Source: Adiantum capillus-veneris
Taxonomy: Eukaryota; Streptophyta; Polypodiopsida; Polypodiales; Pteridaceae
Direction of reading: 5' to 3'
Length of the DNA: 64,000 bases
Assembly (NCBI GenBank): GCA_014529385.2
Contig: CM043959.1
Location: forward strand, 86,337,529-86,401,528
The position numbers were made by a program, and so were the translations under genes. The notes beneath the pieces were generated by a model. The model searched no databases and was not told where the DNA came from. It saw only the letters and a list, made by a program, of their open reading frames with translations. Positions within the stretch are counted from its first letter, which is position 1. Every line of letters starts with the position of its first letter. Below, in pieces: positions 45,590 to 56,570 of this stretch.

Positions 45590-46607
45590 TCAAAACTTAC
45601 ATAGCAATGTCTGTATGTAACTTTTCTGACACAAGGCAATACCATCATCACACTGCTTAAACTGTATACCCACGTAATGATGCAACAGCCCCAAATATTT
45701 CATCTTGAAACTAACATTCAAATCAGCCTTAAATTCAGCAATATGTCTCTCATTTGGTCCAGTGATCAGCAAATCATCAACATAAAGAACCACAATGAGA
45801 AGTACATCACCCTCACGCTTTACATACAATGTGCTTTCTGTTGGACTGTTATGAAAGCCTCGTTTGAACAAATGAGTGTCAGCTTTCTCATACCAAGCAA
45901 CGAGGAGATTGATTCAACCCATACAAAGCCTTCTTACATCTACACACTTTGTCCTCTTGTCCTTTTATGACAAAACCGCGAGTCCGCGTTACATAAACTT
46001 CCTCAAATATGTCACCATTCAAGAAAGCAGTAACAATGTCTGATTGATGTACATCCCAACCAAAATGAGCTGCCAATGCACATAGAAAACGCACAGTAGT
46101 CATACGACAAGTGGGAGCAAAAGTCTCTTCATAATCTATACCTTTTTGCTGTGCATAACCCTTTGAAACAAGTCGAGCCTTATGGCGATCAATCTCACCA
46201 TCTGCCTTGCATTTCAACTTGTAAACCCACTTCGTACCAATGGCCTTTTTGCCAGGAGGCAAATCACATAAAGGCCATGTGTCATTTTCTATAAGTGTAT
46301 CATATTCTGATTGCATAGTAGCCATCCAATTTTCTGAATTCTGTGCTTCATCAAAAGACAGAGGCTCCTCAACATCATGTAAGCTAGACACAGCCAAAGC
46401 ATAACAATTTGATGCATAAGATGCATGGCGACAGCCTGAACGAGTACGACTAGACAAAGGTGCATCCAATTTACTATCACGCAAAGTATGCACCAGCCAT
46501 TTTGGCATACCTCTAGCCTCCTCATTTTTAGCCCTTTCCTCATCAAGTACATCATGTACATCTGCATCAGTAATAGGCCGATCTTTAAAATTTTCAAAAA
46601 CCCCCAT
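45590..46607 (-). pseudogene. Copia reverse transcriptase, frameshifted
   Basis: The frame 46607-45888 carries ENDTWPLCDLPPGKKAIGTKW, KARLVSKGYAQQKGIDYEETF and the first catalytic Asp in VHQSDIVTAFLNG, then KALYGLNQSP. A frameshift leads to 45871-45590 with the catalytic YVDDLL and HHYVGIQF. It aligns closely with the open sister frame at 60288-61330. Confidence 0.95.
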
Positions 46608-46707
46608 AGGCTATACATTTGCCTCATTGGAACTTACATTCGTATTTCCACCTCTGAAAAGAGGCAACAAAGTGTCATAAATGTCCTATGAGCTTACATT
46701 ACTGTCT

Positions 46708-46974
46708 CTAGTACATGACAGCAAGGGTTGAACATAATCTTCCATAAGCACTACATCCCGTGAAACCAGAATACATTTTTTTTTGCAGATGATACAACTT
46801 GTAACCTTTGCTTTCAGCACTATAACCAACAAAAATACATTTGACAGCCTTATCATCCAATTTTCTACGCTGTGTTTGTGGCACCAAAGCATATGCCAAA
46901 CAACCAAAAACATGCATGTGCTCAATAGAAGGCTTGCTATAATGCCATGCTTCATATGGAGTAATAGACTGCAA
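46708..46974 (-). pseudogene. Copia integrase C-terminal/linker segment
   Basis: TPYEAWHYSKPSIEHMHVFGCLAY and CIFVGYSAESKGYKLYH are typical of the region after the copia integrase core. The frame is lost shortly after (YSGFTGCSAYG where the sister reads ILVSWDVVF). Confidence 0.9.
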
Positions 46975-47064
46975 AGCTTTTGTAGGACACCTGTTTAGTA
47001 CTTAAGTGGCACACATGGTGGCCTCAAGTCAAAAAGTATGCGGCAAAGCTTGACTTTTGACCAT

Positions 47065-47562
47065 TCATCGTGCCATTTCCGTAAGTGACTTGTTTTTCCT
47101 CTCAGCAACACCATTTTGCTGAGGTGTATAAGGCACTGTACATTGGCGTTTTATCCCACGACTAGCCAGAAATGCATTGAGTTCATGAGACATATAATCG
47201 CCCCCTCGATCGGAACGGAGGGTGCCCATAGTACATTTCGAGACATTTTCAGCCATAGCCAGAAATTGTTTGAAGCACATAAGAACTTCGGACTTCGCTT
47301 TAAGCGGAAATATCCATGCATGCTTGGAGTAATCATCCATAAAAGTCACGAAGTAAAGGTAATTTCCCAAGGAAGGAGTTTGCATGGATCCACAAACATC
47401 ACTATGCACAAGCTGCACCCTGCATGTAGCCCGAACTGAACCATCCTTTGGAAACTTAGAACGCTGCATCTTACCCAAAATACAGACTTCACAAACATGT
47501 TTGATAGGTGCTTCAAGAGGCGGCAAAGAAGCAACCATATCAGATTTCTGCAAACGTAGCAA
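47065..47562 (-). pseudogene. Copia integrase core
   Basis: The 165-codon frame has the end of the zinc region (CEVCILGKMQRSKF) and the DDE core: LVHSDVCG, LRSDRGGDYMS, and PQQNGVAERKN with the Glu. Catalytic residues are present, but the frame is cut off from protease and reverse transcriptase by stops. Confidence 0.95.
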
Positions 47563-47649
47563 ACTGGCAAAATTCAGATGACCAAAATGTGCATGCCAAT
47601 GTTTTTCATTTGAAATAGCGCTTGAATCTGCAACAGCATTTGCAAAATT

Positions 47650-47880
47650 TTATCCACACTTGTCATACAAAGTGACCTTATACAGCCCACGACACAAAAG
47701 TCCAGATGCAACAATTTCATCACCAAAACTGAGATCATGAATTGTACATCTGTCATCCACAAATTTGACTACAAGTCCAAGTCTAGAAAGTGCGGATACA
47801 GACAAGAGATTCTTCTTGATCCGAGGTACATAAATTACATCAACAAGTGTGAAGGAACTGCCATTTGCAACAGTAAGCAC
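47650..47880 (-). pseudogene. Copia protease end / pre-integrase segment
   Basis: TVANGSSFTLVDVIYVPRIK, KNLLSVSALSRLGLVVKF and GLLCRGLYKV are typical of this region. Separated by a TAA from the gag-protease frame upstream. Confidence 0.9.
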
Positions 47881-47931
47881 AATCTTTCTAACTCCCTGAA
47901 CAGGATAAGAGGCATTGTTGGCACCAGTGAC

Positions 47932-49113
47932 TTAATTCCCATGAGGGACAAACTCGAGAGAGGTGAACAATTCACGATGTGAGGTAATGTGCTTTGTAGC
48001 ACCACTGTCAAAATACCACACATGTGAATCTGCAGCAACTGACAAGCATGCATCATGGACAGCAGGATTGTAAGTGCACTCTGCACTAAAATCCCATTCT
48101 GCATCAACATCATCATCACAGTCTCCTTTCACAGAAGACTCAACAATGGCTGCATTTGGAGTGGAACCAGCATTTGCAGTGGAACCACCCTCTTTCTTCT
48201 TAGCCTCTTTGGCCTTCAACTTATGACACTGCTTGATCAAGGGATCATTAGCTTTACAATAATGGCAACGCATCTTCTTTTTGCCCTTATCACCAGAATT
48301 TCCAGATGAATTGCTGACAACAGAAGCATTAGGAATAGAAGTTTTGCCACTTGCAGCAGAACCATAAGAAGTGGCTTCATTACTGCTACCACCCTTTCTT
48401 TGAGAAGCAATAAAAGCCTGTTCAACTGCACGCTGTCTAGTCCTGTTTTTTTTGGAAAGTGACTCTTGCAACAACAATGTGCATAATGCATCAAACTTGA
48501 CAACTTCTGCATTTCCTTGGGTCATAAGTCTCTGAGTACTAGCAAAAGTCTGGTAAGAATCTGGTAAGGCATCAAGAACAGTCTGCACAAGGGAACTGTT
48601 TGAAATGACTTCACCTGCAAAAATAATTTGCTCATTGATATCCTTGACACTAGCAAGGAAAGTGTCCATATCACCTTCCTCATACATAATCTTCGACTCC
48701 AGCTCTTTACGCAGCAAAGCAATTTTAGCCTCATTGCGACTTGCATAAAGACCAGCCAAAATATCCCAAGCCTGTTTTGCAGATTTTGTTGAACGGATGT
48801 GAGGAACAATGGTGCGCTTCACAGAAAACACAATAAATGCATGAGCCTGCGCATCCTTTACATCCCAACGAGAGTGTTCTGCCGTAGGCAAAACAACACT
48901 AATAGCAGCAATCCTTGCAGCAAGACCTGCAACATCCTCAATATCGCCTACATCCTCAGAACCAGGACGTACATTAATGCCCTGCACAATATTCCAGACA
49001 CCCTTTGACACAGGAACATGTTGCATCATGTAAGCCCACATAGGGTAATTGTCCCCATCCAACCTGTCCTCAGTAGCAAACAGCTTGAACACATCTGTGT
49101 TGTTGTCAGCCAT
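47932..49113 (-). pseudogene. gag: Copia gag and protease start
   Basis: The start is set at 49113 (MADNNTDVFKLF). The UBN2-type gag domain spans residues about 5-250, including DGDNYPMWAYMM, KQAWDILAGLYAS and a YQTFASTQRL-type segment. The knuckle reads CHYCKANDPLIKQC: the three Cys are kept but the His is Pro, so zinc binding is probably lost. The protease active site WYFDSGATKHIT is intact, just before the frame ends. Confidence 0.9.
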
Positions 49114-49458
49114 GGTAAATGCTGCACTTGATGTGAAAACTTCCCGAACATAGGAGAAATGGAGCGGGAACAACACGTGCTATATAGCACAAACCGTAGA
49201 AGACTGTAAGGCACTTGTTATGCAGAAATCGACACTTACAGAAATTCTGCACAAAATGACGAAATTGCTTGTGCAGACCTGCCTATAGTGGAAACGGAGG
49301 CCGAAATGAGCCCGAATCAGAAATCTAAGCAGACTCAGCTCTATGAGCACTCCCGAAATATTTGTTGACCTGCGAACGCTCACCAAATCTCACTGTAATC
49401 GGAGAAAGTGAGCAGGCGTGTGCTGGAGCAGCTTGCAACTAAGCTCAGGAGGACGTAA

Positions 49459-49473
49459 CCTGCTCTGATACCA
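49459..49473 (-). other. Primer-binding site of copy D (tRNA-iMet)
   Basis: On minus, TGGTATCAGAGCAGG follows the 5' LTR by two bases: an exact match to the plant initiator-Met consensus. Confidence 0.95.
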
Positions 49474-49475
49474 AT

Positions 49476-49706
49476 TGTTGGAATTAGGGTTGCAGAGAAA
49501 CGCACACAGCTTGGAGAAGACAAAGGAAGCTCAAGGCGTGTACACAATAGAGAGTGTGTTACTTAGTGTGCAATGGAAAGATAGATAGCCCTAGAGTGAT
49601 GGGCGTATATACAATGCTCGGGGGAAAAAACCTCCTAAAGAGGGAAGAAATGCCCCGACGCTCCTAATGTGTTCACACACATCACTACCACATGTATATG
49701 GTAACA
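49476..49706 (-). repeat. 5' LTR of copy D
   Basis: 231 bp, TGTTGGAATTAGGG...GGTAACA on plus. Confidence 0.95.
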
Positions 49707-50760
49707 TTCATGTCCTTGGAGCATGAGACTTTGTGGATGAGGAACTCCTTTATTGCATAGCGTCGTCCTTCAAAAAAGCGGTTTCTTGAAAAAAATTGGA
49801 TTCTTCTGTATAATTTTTGAGTGAATAGATGTTGTCGAATTATTGAAGAACTGAAATCTTTCCTCCAATATTCCTTGACTCTAGGAAAAGTGAATAATTT
49901 CCCACCGTCCTCAAAATCCTTAGGTTGAGGAAGAGCAAGCACTGGTGATAGTGGATACTATGGGTAAGCCATCCACCTCCTATGTTCCACAGTTGGAACT
50001 CTTGGGCACAAAGGTGACAGAAGACAAAAAACATCTTCGCAAGGGATAGTAGAGTGTATCCACGTATGAGTCAAAGCTCTCAAATTGTTGGGTGCTAGGC
50101 AATATGACAACTGAGGCATAATTGGAGGCATCATGTAGTTTGAAAATTATTGAAGATTTTGCAAAATCCATCGAGAATGCCTCGAAAGCATGTCTTGCAA
50201 CTCGCTGACAAGAAATTGTAAATTTTCATTGGAACCGTGGATTCTAGTTGTATGCCATTGTAGGATCGGTTCACTTGCGGGAAAAGAAAAACGCTTGAAG
50301 CATTGATACTACTGCGTGGGGGCTCAGGTTCAACAATAGGGATTGCGATATCTATATTTTCTCACATTTTCACATATAGAAGAGTGTTGAAAAAATGATC
50401 TTGAAAAACATTGTAAAGATTGAATAGAAAGAAGGTCCCTTATGTTGGCGAGAAATTCACATCTAAGGGGTTCTATAAACAGTCTTTGAACGCATGTCAT
50501 ATATAGGTTTTACATGTGTCATGTAGTGACACCCCCCCTTGCAAGGCCAAGAAGAACAAATGGAAAACAACTTAAGCACTTAAAGTCAAAAACGGAGTGA
50601 TGAAGTTTCACTCCCAAATTCACTAGTCCCTAACTAGTCCCTAACTAGGTGCCCTTGTTAGTAGTCTTCACGAGATACAACTGATGGGAAGAAATTTCAC
50701 CACCAAACTCAGGTGAATGTGAAAGTGTTCCTCCAAGGCTATTTTTTAGGCCTTGCTTCC
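49707..50760. other. No gene recognised
   Basis: Right flank of copy D; short minus-strand ORFs (50171-49980 and 49942-49685) show no domain I know. Confidence 0.4.
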
Positions 50761-51018
50761 TGTTGGGTTTTCCAAGCCCGTGGGAATTATCCCTTTAAAA
50801 CATGCAGTTAAATTCGAGTTTGCATGTGTGGGTTTGCATGGCTACAGCTATATGTAAGGCTCTTTTTGTTGAATCAAAAGATAGCGTGTGTTAATTTTTT
50901 GGCTGGTGTCGAATCCCTCTCTCTCTCTTTCTTGCTTATGCAGCAGCAGCTGCTCATCATCTCACCATGGATTGTCTCCGGAATCACCCGCCATAGCCTC
51001 GAGAGTCGATCCTCAACA
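50761..51018 (+). repeat. 5' LTR of the short element
   Basis: TGTTGGGTTTTC...CTCAACA. Confidence 0.95.
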
Positions 51019-52220
51019 GATGGTATCAAAGCTTTGGTTCTTGGTTCAAATCAGCACGCAGGTACAGCCCCTTACACAGGCGAGAGAAGGCTGTCGACTT
51101 GCATCAAATTGCACAAAAATTGCATGAACAACACCCTGGCTTGCTGACGCGATCCCGACTCTTGAGCGACGTCAAATTCGGCCTCTACAGGCTCCTCAGA
51201 ATCAAGACGACATCGCGTTGTTCTCGACTCTGCTACAGAAGTATGTTTTTAATTATTGTGAGTTTCACACTACACATTATTTACAATTGGCCATATTATT
51301 TGATGTCTTTGGCTTAAGAGCCCATTCACGCCCCCCTTCAATGGCAAAAAATCCTGAAGCACCCTTTTTCCAAAAGCTTGATGGTCTTCAGCCATGTGAA
51401 GTATCAGAGTTGAAAGTTGGGGACACACATATTTGCTATTTATAGTGACCATTTTTTCCAAAATGCAACTTACACAATTGAAGCTATATCAATCGAGTCC
51501 TTCAAAGATTCTACGGAGTAGCTGAGGGATATAGAAACACAGTTGCTTAAAAAGAGAAGCGAATTATGGCAGTTTGAGACCGAGTACAAAGAGACACTTT
51601 ACCATGAAGCATTGGAAGTTGAAGATTCACGCATGGCATCAAATATTGACAAGTTTGACAATGGTGACCAATTTCAACTTACGTCATCAGTTAGAGAGTT
51701 TTTCGCTATCAAGCCTCCAGAAGCTTTTGACATTTCAAAGGATTTACAATTTGGATCTTCTCGAATGCAACCATAAATTTTCTTTGCATGATGAGTGTTC
51801 TAGATTTCTCATATTTTGTTTGTCAACATAATCATACTTTCTAGTTTAAGCCGCCTTTTACATTATGTGTTGTCAGTTATTGTCATGCTTGTTAGTTATC
51901 ATCATATCAAAATTTGTAGGGGATATAGACACTGCCATCCATAAATGGTAAGACCTCCCAATTTTTTGTCAATTCTCAGCCTGTTTTTACCACTCCTCAT
52001 GAGGTTATTGGGTACACCTGAAACCCAAAGTTTGGTAGTGAACCAAAAACTCCATCTATTGGTAGCTAATTTTTTGACCCACACCCTATCTGTTCAAGGG
52101 GGGGTTTATCATAGCACCAGGTTATGGATGTGAGAGAACCTAAAACTCACGGTTGATGAGTACACCAAAAAATCGAGGTATCATGAGAGGGTCTGTCTAG
52201 TTCGGGCTTGAGGGGGTGAT
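51019..52220 (+). other. Interior of the short LTR element
   Basis: Frames up to 85 codons, no recognised domain. The largest plus-strand one (51543-51776) is acidic. The primer-binding site is at 51021-51032. Confidence 0.6.
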
Positions 52221-52385
52221 TGTTGGGTTTTCTCAGCCCACGGGAATTATCCCTTTAAAGCATGTAGTTAAATTCTAGTTTGCATGTGTGGGTTTGCATG
52301 GCTACAGCTATATGATTAAGGCTCTTTTTGTTGAATCAAAAGATAGCGTGTGTTAATTTTTTGGCTGGTGTCGAATCCCTCTCTT

Positions 52386-52480
<95 letters not shown>

Positions 52481-52547
52481 TGCTGTTGATCATCATCTCA
52501 CCATGGATTGCCTCCGGCATCACCCGCCATAGCCTCGATCCTCAACA
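52221..52547 (+). repeat. 3' LTR of the short element with expanded (CT)n
   Basis: Same as the 5' LTR apart from a CT tract of about 84 bp (52388-52471), where the 5' LTR has about 13 bp. Confidence 0.95.
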
Positions 52548-52751
52548 CTTCCTACATCAAAAGTTTTCTCAAAGTCAATCGCTTCTACCTCGCCCCAAGT
52601 ACCATGTCATCGACCTATGATTTTTGCCGCAAATCACGACGCAAAATCTGCCGCAAAACGTGGACTGACTTTTGGCTTGCTTTTGTGGCATCCAACCTAA
52701 GTCTCTCCCCTCTTTCTTTGGGTCGAGGGTAGTACCACGTCAGTAGATCGT

Positions 52752-52814
52752 CTCCCTCTCTCTCTCTCTTTCTCTCTCTCTCACTCTCTCTCTCACACAC
52801 ACACACACAGAGGA

Positions 52815-52881
<67 letters not shown>
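52752..52881. repeat. Compound (CT)(AC)(GA) microsatellite
   Basis: CT to about 52794, AC to 52809, GA to 52881. Confidence 0.95.
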
Positions 52882-52885
<4 letters not shown>

Positions 52886-52944
52886 AATGAAATCAAACGT
52901 TTATTTACGTTTGCAATAGGCCTAAAACAGACCAGAAAATTACA

Positions 52945-53315
52945 TCATCAGAGCCAGTTCACATGAGAGTGAGGTTGGCAACCGGCAACTTGCCATGCCA
53001 AGTTTCCATGGAGATTTAGCAACACATTAGAGAGAAGAGAGAGTGTTCCTTTTTAAGACAATTGGAGGGAAAAGGTCGCTGAGAGAGAAGAGAGAGAGTA
53101 AAAAAGGTTTGGTCTTTTCTAAATTCTAAGGGGCTCACTTTTTCAAAATTTGTCCTCTAGTGTGGTTTCCTTTGTGCTCCAACCCCTCGACGTAGAGCCC
53201 AATTGCCACTTGTTAGCAACATATTGCCCATTATTTTTTTGAAAACCATTCATGGGAACTTAAAAAGTTTGCAACATGTTGCAAACCTGGTGCTCATGTG
53301 AACTGGCTCTGATGA
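52945..53315. mobile_element. MITE-like element with long terminal inverted repeats
   Basis: A 23-bp perfect inverted pair (52945-52967 and 53293-53315; core CAGAGCCAGTTCACATGAG). The similarity extends imperfectly inward, for example AAGTTTCCATGG opposite CCATTCATGGGAACTT. Length 371 bp, no ORF. Superfamily unclear; the flanks TCA/ATGA hint at a short target duplication. Confidence 0.75.
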
Positions 53316-53440
53316 GATCCAAATGTCCAGTAAACAAAATACAAAAGACTAGATAATAAATGCTAAAAATGTGAACAAGCTAGCTGGTGCCCTATCTACG
53401 AACTTCTCAATGGGCTTCCCTTGTAAGTATCAACATCACA

Positions 53441-53549
53441 CACAATTGAGAGAGAGAGAGAGAGAGAGAGAAGAGAGAGAGAGGGGGGGGGGATAGGGAG
53501 AAGAAGAAGAGAAATTTTAACGTCGTAGGAAACTATCCCAAGAGACGAG

Positions 53550-53607
<58 letters not shown>
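53441..53607. repeat. (GA)n tracts with an embedded CACTA-related block
   Basis: GA-rich throughout. At 53519-53550 it holds AACGTCGTAGGAAACTAT, which also occurs at 63347 and, in part, 63135 inside CACTA end B. Confidence 0.8.
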
Positions 53608-53825
53608 CAATGTTCGGGAAAAATCATTTTCACAAACATGCAAAAATCTCTCCAAGGCAAAGCTGAACCGGAAATTTTACAATACTAGCCAATATTTTTG
53701 CAAAATTACACTATTTTTCATGTATTTTAAGCGGAATTTTCTCCTTCTTGCCCTCCCCGCAACCGGCTACTTTGATTTTGCAACCGGCTCAAGGCTAAGC
53801 TGAGGCACACTTTTCCCGAACACTG
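53608..53825. mobile_element. hAT-type MITE
   Basis: 218 bp with terminal inverted repeats CAATGTTCGGGAAAA and (reverse) CAGTGTTCGGGAAAA, a hAT-like CAGTG start. Flanking octamers GAGAGAAG and GACGCAAG match at five of eight bases. No ORF. Confidence 0.65.
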
Positions 53826-53969
53826 GACGCAAGGGGAGTCCCCCTCCCACCTTACCCCCTTTCAGTCCACAAGGAGCTTTGGACACATTTCTATATAGCA
53901 AAAAAAATATAACTACTAGGCAAATTACTAGATTGAATACACATATCTAGTAAGAGTGCAAACATGTAA

Positions 53970-54190
53970 TAATGAGAATACTTCTATATGGTTGTAACCA
54001 TAATATTATAGCTATATAGGCGTTTTAAGTAACCATATAGCAAGAATTTCTTACTAGTTTGTTTCGAATTCTCCTAGATGGCTGTAGCCATAATATTATA
54101 GCTATATGGGAGTTTTAACTAACCAATATGTAGTAAGAAATTCTTCTTTCTCCTACATGGTTGTAGCCACAAAATGCTATCTATGTAGTT
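53970..54190. repeat. Tandem ~90-bp repeat, about 2.5 copies
   Basis: Units contain TATGGTTGTAACCATA (a palindrome in unit 1), ATATTATAGCTATAT and a TAGTAAGAAATTCTT block. Confidence 0.75.
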
Positions 54191-54510
54191 GTATTATAAT
54201 AATTCACATGAATAATCAATTTAACATATCATATACAGATTAGCACATGCTTTTTGACTAAAAGAGATAAAGATTAAATAGAAAACTAAAAATGATCATT
54301 TTCATATAGATGTCTTTCAAAAAATCTTACAAAGTCCATCATACAACTATCTGTCTTTATCATTGGCTACTTCTACATCTTTTAAAGAAAAAGAGCCAAT
54401 CTTTTCAAATCGTACAATCATCATGCCTTCTATTAGAAGCTAGGCTACCAAGTCTTCACACACAGTAGAAGAGCTAGTTTTACACGCTTTTCTACAAAAA
54501 AAGGAGTTCA
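54191..54510. other. No feature seen
   Basis: AT-rich spacer before the C2-domain gene remnant. Confidence 0.4.
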
Positions 54511-54814
54511 ATTTTTTTTAAGCATGTGAAATACCGTGGGCGAGAACTTGAGTGCCACGCTCACTTCGCCTTGTGGTTGTCCCTTGGAACCCAGCACCTT
54601 GTACTTTGAAGGAGGTAAATGCCCACGTAAAAATACTTTATGCAATGGAATTCTGCAAAATTCCACCATATCCAGTGACTTTAGGGCAATTTCAATATTC
54701 ATACTTCATTACATACACAAGTTACCTACGCAAAAATGTGTGGACTAAGTACTAATGTGTGTACATTCAGAGCAATAGATGGTAAAGGATGCACAGGCAT
54801 GTGCACACTAATGC

Positions 54815-54910
54815 ATGGACAACATGCTGATGTGTGCACTCACACAGGACAACGTGCTAATGTGTGCACTCATAGAGGCCAACGTGCTAATGTGTGCACT
54901 CACATAACAA
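54815..54910. repeat. 30-bp minisatellite, about three units
   Basis: CAACGTGCTAATGTGTGCAC recurs every 30 bp, in the last intron of the C2 remnant. Confidence 0.9.
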
Positions 54911-55529
54911 TAGATGGTAAAGACTACAAAAATGCATGTGAGACCACAAGTGGGTAAGCCCACGATTCTCCACCCTACCATTTTTTAGGTAGCCCTTGGC
55001 TACCCAAGCTCTTGATATATACTAGATACCTTTGGGTTATACAAAGGAGGAAAGGTGCATTTTACAAAGGATGGTTCTGCATTTAGGGGTTTAAAAAAAA
55101 ACCCTTTCATTCGTGCATGTGACATCCCATCATTATTACTGGTGAAACCCCCGGAATTGGGATTAATAAAAACATGTAGTCATAACCTCTCTCCCACAAA
55201 GCGATACAAACCAGTAACAATCTGAGGCAACACTCAGGATTACGAAAGCATCCACATGAAGACACCATGCATTCGAAGTGCATAACTTACATGCATCCCA
55301 CCCCCCATCTCCATACAAATCCAATGGATCCCATTTAAAAGTCCTGTCATCTTGTCTACTTACACAACAGTGCCGAGAGGATCATCAGCCTGAAAATCAT
55401 CCTTGTCAAAGAGCTTGATTAAGGCATCGGTCATACCGTTGTCCACTTGGAAAGGAAATTCTCATCCCACATAGTTTCTCCTTGCTTACCTATTCAAGAA
55501 AACCAAAAAAAATGCCAACTGTTAATTGA

Positions 55530-55760
55530 TCAATACCATCCATGCTTTTGCCTCTTTACAAGAAAAACAGAATGAAGGTCAATGCTGAACACATAAAATT
55601 CATGCTTTAGCCTCTACAATTGAAACCCATTTGCAGAGCTCAATGTCAAGATTTTTCCTCTATAAATTGAGACAGAATAAAGATTAATGGTAATCAAACA
55701 ATAACATTCATGCTTTGGCCTCGATAATTGAAACCCATTTGCAGAACTCAAAAGTGAAGA
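55530..55760. repeat. Imperfect ~100-bp repeats
   Basis: ATTCATGCTTTGGCCTC and GAAACCCATTTGCAGA recur at about 55600-55640 and 55706-55746, with a weaker copy from 55540. They lie in the intron between exons 1 and 2. Confidence 0.7.
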
Positions 55761-56097
55761 TAACATATGACAGATCATTTCTGTAAAGTTGGTAGTAAGA
55801 AGGTGACATCCATACCTTCAATGACACGACTCTTTTGATGCTCCTTATGGAAATAGATGACAGCATAAGGGTCAGATTTTCCAGCTGCCGAATGAAAAAT
55901 GCTCGATTAGGAGTAATTCTAAGCTCCAGACATGGCATCTTCCACATTGACAGAACACACCACTTACCAAAACTATCTCAATCTATGAGACCATGGGATT
56001 CTATCAAATGGTTCTCCAAGACTCCATGATGAACCTGCAAAGTACCCACATGCTTGTGGCAAAGCCCCTACTTCTACTACTTGTATTTAAAGGATAG

Positions 56098-56570
56098 TCA
56101 GTAATAGTAACGAAATCTTTTCCAAACCTTAGGGAAGAACTTCAGACCGATCTCCAGCTCTCCAACGAACTTTCCATTAGGCTTTTGGACTTTGAACTTG
56201 CATGGAGCAAGCTGACGCTTAAGAGCTAGAGGAATTGGTGGTGGTGATGGTGAGGGGAGGTGCTGCCAACGCTGTTCCCATAGTACAGCTCGCGGCAACT
56301 AATACATTTAACAACAGTTTCAAACCCGTCTCATTTAGCGTCCAAGTCGCCAAGTGAGCCGAGATCTCGGCCTGATCATCGCCTATATAAGCTGCAGCAC
56401 CGGCACAGGCTCGCGGACGCCTTCTCATGCTGCATATAAATGACGCCCCTCTCTCTACCGCCTCCACTATCCTTGTTATCTCCTCCACCTTTGCAACTGC
56501 GGGGCCTCTACTCCTCGCCTGCAGTTTCAATGGCGCCACGCCCTCAAGAAAGAGCTGATTCAAAGGGATC
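56098..56570 (-). pseudogene. Second C2-domain gene copy: last exon, interrupted
   Basis: After the acceptor ACATTACAG the frame starts IPLNQLFLEGVAP, parallel to exon 3 of the first copy (IPLHKVFLRGHLP). The remainder, LAPCKFKVQKPNGKFVGELE then IGLKFFPKVW, lies at 56098-56230, so about 330 bp of unrelated sequence splits the exon. Same strand and phase as the copy at 54511-55938, so this is a tandem duplication. Its earlier exons were not found upstream. Confidence 0.65.

Larger units (their letters stand above)
44529..49706 (-). mobile_element. Complete but inactive Ty1/copia retrotransposon (copy D)
   Basis: LTRs at 44529-44755 and 49476-49706, TG...CA. On the minus strand the order is LTR, iMet primer-binding site, gag, protease, integrase, reverse transcriptase, RNase H, polypurine tract, LTR: the copia order. 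Frameshifts and stops split pol into at least six pieces. Flanks GCCAT and TTCAT match at only three bases, so the target duplication is eroded or absent. The same family occurs rearranged at 58838-62058. Confidence 0.95.
50761..52547 (+). mobile_element. Short non-autonomous LTR element (TRIM-like)
   Basis: LTRs at 50761-51018 (258 bp) and 52221-52547 (327 bp, longer through a CT expansion) flank 1.2 kb with no pol. The primer-binding site TGGTATCAAAGC is one base from the iMet consensus. The polypurine tract is TTGAGGGGGTGAT. Both outer flanks carry CTTCC, a perfect 5-bp target duplication, proving a single insertion event. Confidence 0.95.
54511..55938 (-). pseudogene. C2-domain gene (ERG3-like) remnant, three exon-like parts
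   Basis: Minus strand. Exon 1 (55938-55816) starts MPCLELRIT and, after a frame change, reads GKSDPYAVIYFHKEHQKSR before a GTATGG donor. Exon 2 (55480-55364) reads GETMWDENF, shifts frame, then VDNGMTDALIKLFDKDDFQAD, ending at GTAAGT. Exon 3 (54652-54511), after TTTTGCAG, reads IPLHKVFLRGHLPPSKYKV and QGEVSVALKFSP to a stop. This is the order of a single small plant C2 protein of the elicitor-responsive ERG3 type: DPYAV and the DKD Asp residues of the calcium loop are visible. Such proteins bind membrane lipid, often with Ca2+. Two one-base frame breaks suggest a pseudogene, though assembly indels are possible. Confidence 0.75.

Noticed and set aside
53970-54190. CRISPR-like array
   Set aside because: Repeats are degenerate, long and without regular unique spacers; the genome is a plant's.
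54736-54957. Cys/Thr-rich 73-codon ORF as a small secreted protein
   Set aside because: Its repeats come from a 30-bp minisatellite within an intron of the C2 remnant; no signal peptide.
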